A program made the translations under genes and the position numbers. Below the pieces are notes generated by a model. It saw only the letters and a list, made by a program, of their open reading frames with translations. It ran no database searches and was not told the origin of the DNA. From Candidatus Acetothermia bacterium (GTDB lineage: Bacteria > Bipolaricaulota > Bipolaricaulia > UBA7950 > UBA9294), in NCBI GenBank assembly GCA_003545155.1, contig DQCH01000091.1, forward strand, positions 1 through 6,581: a stretch of DNA of 6,581 nucleotides, read 5' to 3'. Positions 1-5,179 of the stretch are shown piece by piece. Position 1 is the first letter of the stretch. Every line of letters starts with the position of its first letter.

Positions 1-69
1 CGGAGCACCTCTCCGACGTTGAGAGGTTTGTTCCTGACAGAGTTCATGTAGCTTGTACAAACAACAAGC

Positions 70-90
70 AGGTTCGCCTGTGGCGAATCT
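70..90 (+). other. short hairpin upstream of the Mut7-C gene
   Basis: A 9-bp stem with one G-T wobble pairs AGGTTCGCC (70-78) with GGCGAATCT (82-90) around a 3-nt TGT loop. GCAG (68-71) and CTGC (91-94) could extend it with slippage. A short pyrimidine run (CTGCTTTCC) follows. It could be a weak terminator for a gene ending left of the window, or a leader structure for the Mut7-C gene. The T-run is too poor to decide. Confidence 0.4.
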
Positions 91-139
91 CTGCTTTCCT
101 CCCAGAAGCAAGCTTTAGGGTACAAAGCGGAGGCTCTTT

Positions 140-172
140 ATGAAGGAGATAGTTATCAGCGAGAGGCGATGA
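140..172 (+). CDS. possible 10-codon ORF coupled to the Mut7-C gene
   Basis: This frame reads MKEIVISERR and then stops. It is preceded by a very good Shine-Dalgarno core, GGAGG at 129-133, 6 nt before its ATG. Its TGA (170-172) overlaps the ATG (169-171) of the Mut7-C gene as ATGA. The Mut7-C ATG has only a GAGAGG 2 nt upstream, which is too close to work well. The mini-ORF may therefore deliver ribosomes to it by termination-reinitiation. A frame open from the left edge also ends in a TGA (141-143) that overlaps this ATG. Such short ORFs arise by chance, so this stays tentative. No function is proposed for the peptide. Confidence 0.25.
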   Translation: MKEIVISERR

Positions 173-939
173 ACACGGCCTACATCCGCTTCTATGCAGA
201 GCTGAATGATTTCCTGCCCTCAGCGCAGCGGCGACGGACCGTTTCGTATGGCTTTCATGGCTCTCCGGCCGCCAAGGACGCGATCGAGGCGTTGGGTGTG
301 CCGCACGTTGAAGTCGATCTGGTGCTGGTCAACGATCGCTCGGTCGACTTCACCTACCATCTGCGTCCGGGTGATCGGGTCGCCGTGTATCCGGTCTTCG
401 AAAGCCTGGACATCACACCCCTTGTGCGACTACAGGGGCGGCCGTTGCGCCACACCGTTTTCATCGCCGACGCTCACCTGGGAAAGCTGGCGCGCCTCCT
501 GCGCCTGTTGGGCTTTGACACGGCTCACGCAAACGATTATAAGGACGATGAGATCGTGGCAACATCGGTGAACGAAGGGCGCGTCATCCTCACCCGCGAT
601 CGGGAGATCTTGAAGCGCAGCGTTGTCACCCATGGTTACTGGATCCGCTCTACCCAACCACTAGTACAGGCACAAGAGGTGGTGCAGCGCTTCGACTTGG
701 CTGCCCAGGTACAGCCGTTCCGGCGCTGCATGATGTGCAACGGTCTTCTCTCACCCGTCGACAAGCAGGACGTCTTGGAGCGGATTCCGCCGAAGGTCGC
801 CGCCAGGCAGGACGAGTACTTCATCTGTCAGGACTGCGACAAGCTATACTGGCGCGGCACACACTACCCCAAGCTGCAGCGCATGATCGCGCGCATCCTC
901 GAGGCGGAAACGTCCAGCGGTAGCAAACCAGTTGTGTGA
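169..939 (+). CDS. Mut7-C RNase domain protein with N-terminal ubiquitin-like domain
   Basis: The 256-residue protein has the usual architecture of this family. Residues 1-80 form a ubiquitin/ThiS-like fold that begins TAYIRFYAELNDFLP and contains the typical LRPGDRVAVYPVFE strand. Residues 96-165 form a PIN-like Mut7-C domain, with FIADAHLGKLARLLRLLGFD, then KDDEI, then LTRDRE. Acidic residues D101, D126-E128 and D144 are the likely metal-binding positions. Residues 187-223 are a zinc ribbon (C187-x2-C190 and C220-x2-C223). The family is predicted to be a metal-dependent ribonuclease acting in the cytoplasm, but its physiological target is not established. The length is normal and no key residue is missing. 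The start is fixed by the family's N-terminus. It overlaps the stop of a 10-codon ORF, and translation may be coupled. There is no partner gene on the right, where the next gene is 208 bp away with its own promoter. Confidence 0.93.
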   Translation: MNTAYIRFYAELNDFLPSAQRRRTVSYGFHGSPAAKDAIEALGVPHVEVDLVLVNDRSVDFTYHLRPGDRVAVYPVFESLDITPLVRLQGRPLRHTVFIADAHLGKLARLLRLLGFDTAHANDYKDDEIVATSVNEGRVILTRDREILKRSVVTHGYWIRSTQPLVQAQEVVQRFDLAAQVQPFRRCMMCNGLLSPVDKQDVLERIPPKVAARQDEYFICQDCDKLYWRGTHYPKLQRMIARILEAETSSGSKPVV

Positions 940-1108
940 AGCTCACTAGAACCTGATCTTGGCTTGCAACACCAGACCAGGCGCTCTTGCTGCCGAGGAG
1001 GTTCAGAACAAGGAGGTTCCCCTCTCATTCCGGGCGGTCGCGGAGTCAGTCCTTAGAACCATTACATCTAGCTAAATGTCGCATTGCAAGATCTACCTCT
1101 AGACCTAG

Positions 1109-1138
1109 TTGACAATCATGGTCTAGGTTTTCTATGAT
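1109..1138 (+). promoter_or_regulatory. sigma70-like promoter for the small membrane protein
   Basis: A consensus -35 TTGACA (1109-1114) is separated by 18 bp from the -10 TATGAT (1133-1138). The expected transcription start, about 1145, is only some 3 nt before the ATG at 1148. The message would therefore be nearly leaderless, and the GGAG at 1139-1142 would be left out of it. An inverted repeat, ACCTAG (1103-1108) and CTAGGT (1123-1128), straddles the -35 element and could be an operator. The DNA between 940 and 1102 shows no gene and no other clear signal. Confidence 0.6.
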
Positions 1139-1147
1139 GGAGATACT

Positions 1148-1690
1148 ATGAAACGAATACGTGCGGTTATCTGCGTTCTGATGATGGCCCTAATCCCTGG
1201 TTTGTCGGTTTCAGGTAACGATCTTCCCGCGGAGAAGGTGGAGCGGGTGCGAACAGGGATGACGATCTTTGGGGCGATTCTTGGCCTTGGGATTGGCTCC
1301 GTGCTTAATCCGAGTCCCCCTGGTATACCTCTTTCCAGTGCACTTCGCATCGTGATTCCAGTCGCGGCCACCGCAGCCGCCACCGGAGCCCTGGCCAGCC
1401 GGTGGATCGCTGAGGTGATTCTGGCACGCCGACCTTCGATCCTCCTTTCTCCCTTTCTCGGCGCCGGGTTGGGGGCGGCCGGAAGCGCGGTCGTGGGAGG
1501 GATAAGCTTTGCACTCGCGGCTGCGATCGCCATTCCCACTGTCGAAGCACCAGAGGGCTGGTGGGGGCGCTTCAACTACCCCCAGGCGGTCGGAATGGGC
1601 TTTCTCGCCGGAGGCTTCTGGGGCGGGTTATTAGGGATTCCACTCGGAGCACTATCGGTACCTATCATCTCACTTTATATGGGTTTCTAG
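1148..1690 (+). CDS. small Gly/Ala-rich membrane protein with signal peptide
   Basis: I do not recognise this 180-residue protein. Residues 1-22 look like a signal peptide: basic MKRIR, a hydrophobic core VICVLMMALIPGL, then SVSG. A short charged segment follows (DLPAEKVERVRTG, 25-37). The rest is hydrophobic, with likely membrane segments near 38-55, 66-85, 98-130 and 146-178. These are rich in small residues and glycine motifs such as GAILGLGIG, GAGLGAAGSAVVGG and GFLAGGFWGGLLGIPLG. Gly-zipper packing of this kind is seen in several inner-membrane and glycine-zipper families, but no family signature stands out. The start is supported by GGAG 5 nt upstream and by the signal peptide. The gene is monocistronic, with its own promoter and unrelated neighbours. 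It is probably real, with unknown function. Confidence 0.75.
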   Translation: MKRIRAVICVLMMALIPGLSVSGNDLPAEKVERVRTGMTIFGAILGLGIGSVLNPSPPGIPLSSALRIVIPVAATAAATGALASRWIAEVILARRPSILLSPFLGAGLGAAGSAVVGGISFALAAAIAIPTVEAPEGWWGRFNYPQAVGMGFLAGGFWGGLLGIPLGALSVPIISLYMGF

Positions 1691-1768
1691 AGGCTAATTC
1701 CCCGAGACATCTCACCGTAAGGGCTTGACGATAGCCAATAAAAATCGATGAGAGGTCTGGAGCACTGC

Positions 1769-1824
1769 GCAGAGCTTCAGGGATTGTAGCGGGTCACCTC
1801 AACACAATTGCACTTTTGTCAAGT
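1769..1824. repeat. left copy of a ~50-bp repeat flanking the MFS gene
   Basis: This copy matches 3295-3344 in the same orientation. The first 27 positions (GCAGAG...GGGTC here against GCAGAT...GTGTC on the right) agree at 21. A 4-nt insertion follows, then a shared stretch CAACACAATTGCACTT and similar trailing bases. TCACCTC (1794-1800) inside the repeat can also pair with GAGGTGA (1832-1838), giving a 7-bp stem around the conserved core. The remaining intergenic DNA between 1691 and 1947 shows no gene and no convincing promoter or terminator. Confidence 0.6.
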
Positions 1825-1947
1825 TGCTGGCGAGGTGATGCTTCCTCACTGAACCCCCATCTGTAAATAAACCGCGCTTTTCCCTTTTATAAGCTGTTCG
1901 ATAGCAACACTGTTTTAGGATAGGATTTCCCGAAGAGAACAGGGCTC

Positions 1948-3210
1948 ATGCGAATAATCGAACCTGCAACTGGCGCTATAGCAAAAGCGATTGGATTCTT
2001 AAGAAGGCAACCGCGTGACTGGAAGGTTACGGTAGTGCGGTCGTCAACGGCCATATTCTTTTACCAACTGATATTTCCGTATCTGTCCATTTACACCATT
2101 GCCCTAGGGGCTACTGCCACCCAATTGGGGATTGTCAATAGTGCTGGAATGGCTATAGCAGGCTTGGTAGGTCCGCTCATCGGATGGCTGATTGACAGGA
2201 CTGGTGTTAAGAGGATTTACCTCACGGGTATTTTCCTACTTGCCATTTCCTATCTGACTTATGGGCTGGCCCAGAGTTGGGCAATCATCATTATCGCCAT
2301 GACTGCGTACTGGCTAGGGAATGCGGGGGCTGGCCACAGTTGCAGTGTGATTTGTGGAAATTCACTGGCTAACGAAGACCGCGCTACCGGCATGAGTCTC
2401 TGTGAGACTTTCGCTTCGGGTCTATTGGGAATTGCAGCCCCTATGCTCGGAGCTTTGCTGGTCGCGACCTTTGGGGGTGTAAACGCCAGTGGCATTAGAC
2501 CCCTGTTCTTTCTTTGTCTTGCGGGCACCATTGCGACATTTCTTCTTATACTTACTCAGCTGTCTACCCGCAGGTGGGAAAGCCCGGGTGACGCTGAGTT
2601 AAACTTCTTCAAAGGTATTGGGGAAGTATTCAAGCAGGGACGGAACTTAAAGCGATGGCTTGTTATTTCCTCTATAGGCTCTCTGCCAATGGGTATGCTT
2701 CTACCCTTCACTCAACCATTTGCCCATGAGGTGAAAGGGGTTGACCAATACGTACTGGGGGCGATGGTCACTGGCTTTGCGTTAACGCCCCTGCTGTTTG
2801 GAATCCCTGCGGGTAGGTTGGCAGACAGGATTGGCCGGAAGAAGGTTCTTTATTTAACGATACCCCTTGTCTGGGTTTCCAGCTTGATCCTGATCTGGGC
2901 GCCAAGCTCGGGCTTTCTAGTGTTGGCTGGCATTTTGCAGGGTTTCTACTTTGTATCGGGAGTGGTTGCAGGGGCGATGACTTTTGAGCTTGTTCCGCCA
3001 GAGCAAATGGGTAGATGGTTAGGAGTTTTGCGATTTTGTAGGCTGTTGCTCGCTGCTGGCGGCGCTTATTTGTCTGGGATTATCTGGGACAACGTCGGAC
3101 CACAATACGTCTTTCTGACTGTTATTGGCCTTGATCTCTTCATAAGAATTCCACTGCTTATAGGAATGCCTGAAACGTTACACCTGCGAAAGTCAGCTAA
3201 AGGGAAGTAG
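1948..3210 (+). CDS. major facilitator superfamily (MFS) transporter
   Basis: The 420-residue protein has the usual MFS length and about 12 membrane segments in two halves, joined by a hydrophilic loop near 205-235. The conserved motif A appears in both halves: GWLIDRTGVKR (79-89) between helices 2 and 3, and GRLADRIGRKK (289-299) between helices 8 and 9. MFS proteins move small solutes across the inner membrane, usually by proton coupling. The motifs fit a drug- or metabolite-exporter type, but the substrate cannot be read from sequence. The ATG has only a weak purine-rich site (GAAGAGA, 1932-1938). GC is visibly lower than in the neighbours: sampled 60-nt lines gave 38-52%, against about 62% in the Mut7-C and transketolase genes. 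The gene also lies between two related repeats of about 50 bp. Both facts suggest horizontal acquisition as a single-gene cassette. Confidence 0.92.
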   Translation: MRIIEPATGAIAKAIGFLRRQPRDWKVTVVRSSTAIFFYQLIFPYLSIYTIALGATATQLGIVNSAGMAIAGLVGPLIGWLIDRTGVKRIYLTGIFLLAISYLTYGLAQSWAIIIIAMTAYWLGNAGAGHSCSVICGNSLANEDRATGMSLCETFASGLLGIAAPMLGALLVATFGGVNASGIRPLFFLCLAGTIATFLLILTQLSTRRWESPGDAELNFFKGIGEVFKQGRNLKRWLVISSIGSLPMGMLLPFTQPFAHEVKGVDQYVLGAMVTGFALTPLLFGIPAGRLADRIGRKKVLYLTIPLVWVSSLILIWAPSSGFLVLAGILQGFYFVSGVVAGAMTFELVPPEQMGRWLGVLRFCRLLLAAGGAYLSGIIWDNVGPQYVFLTVIGLDLFIRIPLLIGMPETLHLRKSAKGK

Positions 3211-3259
3211 CAATGAGTCTCATTATTCTGAATGGACCTTTGGAACTCTCGCAACGGGA

Positions 3260-3303
3260 GTGATCTCCTGATGCAACAATAGAGTCCTTATGTTGCAGAT
3301 CAC
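3260..3303. other. two-part inverted repeat downstream of the MFS gene
   Basis: An outer 7-bp arm pair, GTGATCT (3260-3266) and AGATCAC (3297-3303), encloses an inner pair, TGCAACA (3272-3278) and TGTTGCA (3291-3297). The two share one base, and the loop is 12 nt. No T-run follows on either strand, so it is not a standard Rho-independent terminator. It sits 50 bp after the MFS stop and abuts the flanking repeat. It may be part of that repeat element or a 3'-end structure protecting the MFS mRNA. Confidence 0.5.
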
Positions 3304-3344
3304 CAGGGGTTGTAGTGTGTCAACACAATTGCACTTGTGTTGAG
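3295..3344. repeat. right copy of the ~50-bp repeat flanking the MFS gene
   Basis: This is the counterpart of 1769-1824, in the same orientation. The core is a perfect 9-bp stem, TCAACACAA (3320-3328) with TTGTGTTGA (3335-3343), around a 6-nt TTGCAC loop. The left copy keeps the first arm and loop but has a damaged second arm. A palindromic core in a dispersed intergenic repeat suggests a MITE- or REP-like unit, or degenerate transposon ends. No transposase lies between the copies. Confidence 0.6.
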
Positions 3345-3523
3345 CTAGAAAGCAGAAGCAGCCTCCCTCAGGGAATTAACATGTTCTACCAAGATACCCC
3401 AAGGGACCCACGAAGCTGACTGTTCAGATAGGGATGGTGAGGTGCGGTTAAAAAGCTGCACCACCTAGAGCGCTAAGTGTGGAGGATGGCTCTGGTAGGA
3501 TCACCTCGACACCTCTTCTCCAC

Positions 3524-3556
3524 AAAAGGAAGAAGCCCCTATTGGGGCCTCTCCCT
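3524..3556 (-). terminator. Rho-independent terminator, minus strand
   Basis: Read on the minus strand, a 13-bp stem with two G-U wobbles pairs AGGGAGAGGCCCC with GGGGCTTCTTCCT around an AATA tetraloop. The T-run TTTT completes it. On the plus strand the wobbles become A-C mismatches and no T-run follows, so the direction is clear. The only minus-strand gene upstream is the transketolase half, whose stop is about 286 nt away. This implies a long 3' UTR, a small RNA, or a lost gene in between. Confidence 0.75.
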
Positions 3557-3796
3557 GTTAGCATAGTATGCGCTGTTAGGAGGTATGTCGTTTGCGCTCT
3601 CACACAACCCTATTTTATCTGCTGGTTATCAAGACATCATGAACAGGGTGTGAACATTAAGTGAACTTTGCAACCTCAAAAACAGCCATCAGCGACTTTG
3701 GATCTCCCTGCTCTTGTCCATTCGAGGCATGTACATCTCCGGTATTTATCCGAAGGCGTTGAGAAGCTTATCCTTGCGCGGCGAGGTGGGGGAATA

Positions 3797-3828
3797 TGGA
3801 GCCTGGGGGATTCGAACTTCAACCCAGG
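3797..3828 (-). pseudogene. tRNA 3'-end-like relic (possible att remnant)
   Basis: Immediately after the transketolase stop, the minus strand carries GTTCGAATCCCCCAGGCTCCA. This looks like a tRNA or tmRNA T-loop (TTCGAAT), T-stem 3' strand, acceptor 3' strand and discriminator A, with no encoded CCA. The matching T-stem 5' strand is absent (TGAAG cannot pair with CCCCC), and no acceptor 5' strand GGAGCCT is found at the right distance. It is therefore not a working tRNA. It could be the partial tRNA end that integrative elements leave behind, or chance. A 6-bp stem, CCTGGG with CCCAGG, also spans it. Confidence 0.3.
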
Positions 3829-3841
3829 TATTAAGAGCGTG

Positions 3842-4666
3842 CTAATCCAGGCCGAGCTCCCTAAGGGCCTGGGCCAATTGCTCCTCGGAGAGGGCACCGT
3901 GGTGCCACTTGGGATCGTTCTCCATGAACGAGACCCCTCTACCGAGTGTGGTGTGAGCGGCGATCAGCGTCGGCTTTGCCGTTCCAGCCGCAGAAACAAA
4001 GGTGTCGAACGCAGTGATGATCTCCTCGTAGTTGTGCCCATCGATCTCATGCACGGTGAAGCCAAAGGAGCGAAACTTACCCGCGAGGTCACCGAGGTCC
4101 ATCACGTTCGCGGTGTAGCCATCGATCTGACAACCGTTCCAGTCAAGGATCGCGCACAGGTTATCGACACGGTGATGTACTGCAGCGGTCGCCGCCTCCC
4201 ACGGCTGACCTTCCTGACACTCGGCATCGGAGATAAAGCAATAAATGCGGGAGTCTCTCTTATCGAGCCTTGCAGCAAGGGCCATCCCTAGCGAGACCGA
4301 AAGCCCGTTACCGAGCGATCCGCTCGATAGCTCCACCCCGGGGATCTTCCAGGCAGTGGAGGGGTGTCCCTGCAAGAGAGCGCCGAACTTGCGGAAGCGC
4401 CACAGCTCCTCACGCGGAAAGTAGCCGCGATCGGCAAGGATGGCGTAGAGGATCGGGCAGGTGTGACCATTAGACAGGAGGAAACGGTCGCGATCCGGCC
4501 AGTCGGGATTCTTCGGGTCGTGCTTAAGGTATTGGTAGTAAAGGACAGTGAGGAGATCGGCCATTCCCAGCGCACCGCCGGGGTGCCCGGAGTTGGCCTT
4601 CGTCACCATGCGAAGAACATCCCCCCGCAGTTTGTTTGCCTTCCTTTTCAGAGCCTCAATTTCCAT
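3842..4666 (-). CDS. transketolase, N-terminal (TPP-binding) subunit
   Basis: The 274-residue protein is the N-terminal half of a split transketolase. In the pentose phosphate or Calvin-type carbon network, the two-subunit enzyme moves two-carbon ketol units between sugar phosphates, using thiamine diphosphate and a divalent metal. Motifs include NSGHPGGALGMADLL (25-39), LLSNGH (63-68), QGHPS (99-103), LSSGSLGNGLSVSLGMALAA (113-132), the TPP/metal motif SDAECQEG (146-153) with DWNG (175-178), and GRGVSFMEN (242-250). The family usually has GDG or SDG where this protein has SDA, so G148 is replaced by alanine. The length is normal for this subunit. The ATG is supported by AGAGGAA (4671-4677 on the plus strand) 4 nt upstream. 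The C-terminal subunit gene normally follows directly, but here there is only non-coding DNA and a terminator. The partner must be elsewhere, or the enzyme is incomplete. Confidence 0.92.
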   Translation of the reverse strand: MEIEALKRKANKLRGDVLRMVTKANSGHPGGALGMADLLTVLYYQYLKHDPKNPDWPDRDRFLLSNGHTCPILYAILADRGYFPREELWRFRKFGALLQGHPSTAWKIPGVELSSGSLGNGLSVSLGMALAARLDKRDSRIYCFISDAECQEGQPWEAATAAVHHRVDNLCAILDWNGCQIDGYTANVMDLGDLAGKFRSFGFTVHEIDGHNYEEIITAFDTFVSAAGTAKPTLIAAHTTLGRGVSFMENDPKWHHGALSEEQLAQALRELGLD

Positions 4667-4794
4667 TCGCTTCCTCTTTATTTTTTGCCGTTTGCACTTG
4701 TAAAATAATACGAAGTTTATAAGGGGGATGGTAGTCTCAGAGGAGGGTGTTACAAAAAATCCCTTCCCTTACGAAACAAAAGCTTTTACCGCCC

Positions 4795-4834
4795 GGGGGG
4801 TGTAGTAAATCCTAAATCGGCTACTACACCCCCC
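4795..4834. repeat. perfect 13-bp GC-rich inverted repeat
   Basis: GGGGGGTGTAGTA (4795-4807) is the exact reverse complement of TACTACACCCCCC (4822-4834), with a 14-nt spacer. The stem is strong on both strands, but no T-run follows on either, so it is not a standard terminator. It lies 128 bp upstream of the transketolase start and 28 bp left of the octamer array. It looks like a REP-type hairpin or the two ends of a collapsed element. A palindrome, AAAAGCTTTT (4778-4787), is adjacent. Confidence 0.75.
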
Positions 4835-4862
4835 AAGCACGCTAAAGTACGCAAAGAGGGGA

Positions 4863-5005
4863 ATTGAGTGATTTAACGAGTGAGCGATTGAGTGACTTAA
4901 GGATTGAACGATTGAGTGATTTGACTTCCCAATCTCTCAATTTCCCGATCATTCAATCTCTCAATTATCCGATCCCCCGATTATTCAATCTTCCAATCTC
5001 TCAAT
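4863..5005. repeat. degenerate 8-bp tandem array in two inverted arms
   Basis: From 4863 the plus strand reads as consecutive octamers: ATTGAGTG, ATTTAACG, AGTGAGCG, ATTGAGTG, ACTTAAGG, ATTGAACG, ATTGAGTG, ATTTGACT. From 5005 back to 4926 the minus strand reads as ten more: ATTGAGAG, ATTGGAAG, ATTGAATA, ATCGGGGG, ATCGGATA, ATTGAGAG, ATTGAATG, ATCGGGAA, ATTGAGAG, ATTGGGAA. The phase is kept throughout, with consensus near ATTGARNG. The arms meet at about 4926 in opposite orientation, so a single strand could fold into a long imperfect hairpin with a repeating ATTGA-TCAAT pairing. It lies between the starts of one minus-strand gene and the end region of another. Its function is unknown to me. 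Confidence 0.85.
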
Positions 5006-5076
5006 TCCTTAAGTGTCCTCTGCACGATGACCACGTCTAGAACCTGGTCGATCGTTTCGACGGTGAGCTGCGCCAT
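4981..5076 (-). CDS. 31-codon ORF running into the octamer array
   Basis: This frame begins ATG at 5076 with a weak purine site (AAGAGAG) upstream and reads MAQLTVETIDQVLDVVIVQR, then TLKELRDWKIE and stop. The last codons and the stop lie inside the octamer array. It follows the PKD-like gene by 103 bp on the same strand with no terminator seen between them, so it could be co-transcribed. The composition is soluble and helix-prone. It may be a genuine small protein, the truncated N-terminus of a longer gene interrupted by the array, or chance. I recognise no family. Confidence 0.3.
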   Translation of the reverse strand: MAQLTVETIDQVLDVVIVQRTLKELRDWKIE

Positions 5077-5179
5077 GTTCTCTCTTACCTTACAGAAGTC
5101 CCGTATCTGAGCTTAGCTTCAGTGATTCTTCTATCACACCTTAAGAACTTTTCGGGGTCGCCCTCTTAATCTGGCTTGG

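Larger units (their letters stand above)
3211..3841. other. 631-bp region without a convincing gene
   Basis: No frame here has a credible start, ribosome site and protein-like composition. What it holds is a hairpin (3260-3303), the right-hand flanking repeat (3295-3344), a minus-strand terminator (3524-3556) and a tRNA-3'-end-like relic (3797-3828). A weaker resemblance to the repeat core, GGATCACCTCGACACC, lies at about 3498-3513. The stretch 3557-3796 shows nothing I can name. Confidence 0.7.

Noticed and set aside
3..143. Frame open from the left edge to TGA at 141-143, possible C-terminus of an upstream gene
   Set aside because: An open run of 46 codons is not rare by chance and the residues match nothing I recognise. 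It was kept only as a note in the ATGA finding.
1132..1575. 147-codon minus-strand ORF
   Set aside because: It is antisense to the small membrane protein. It is rich in Arg, Ala and Pro, as expected from the complement of a GC-rich membrane gene.
3310..3347. Integron attC site (GTTGAGC fits GTTRRRY beside a palindrome)
   Set aside because: The opposite RYYYAAC core is missing, the loop is only 6 nt, and the left copy has no such core.
3479..3664. 61-codon plus-strand ORF starting GTG
   Set aside because: There is no ribosome site, the composition is not protein-like, and it overlaps the clear minus-strand terminator.
3797..3870. A complete tRNA gene on the minus strand at the transketolase end
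   Set aside because: Acceptor and T-stem strands do not pair and the anticodon stem fails. Only the 3' part looks tRNA-like.
3668..4291. 207-codon plus-strand ORF
   Set aside because: It is antisense to the transketolase half, which has clear family motifs and a ribosome site.
4863..5005. CRISPR array
   Set aside because: The unit is 8 bp with no spacers, the orientation flips at the centre, and no cas gene is present.
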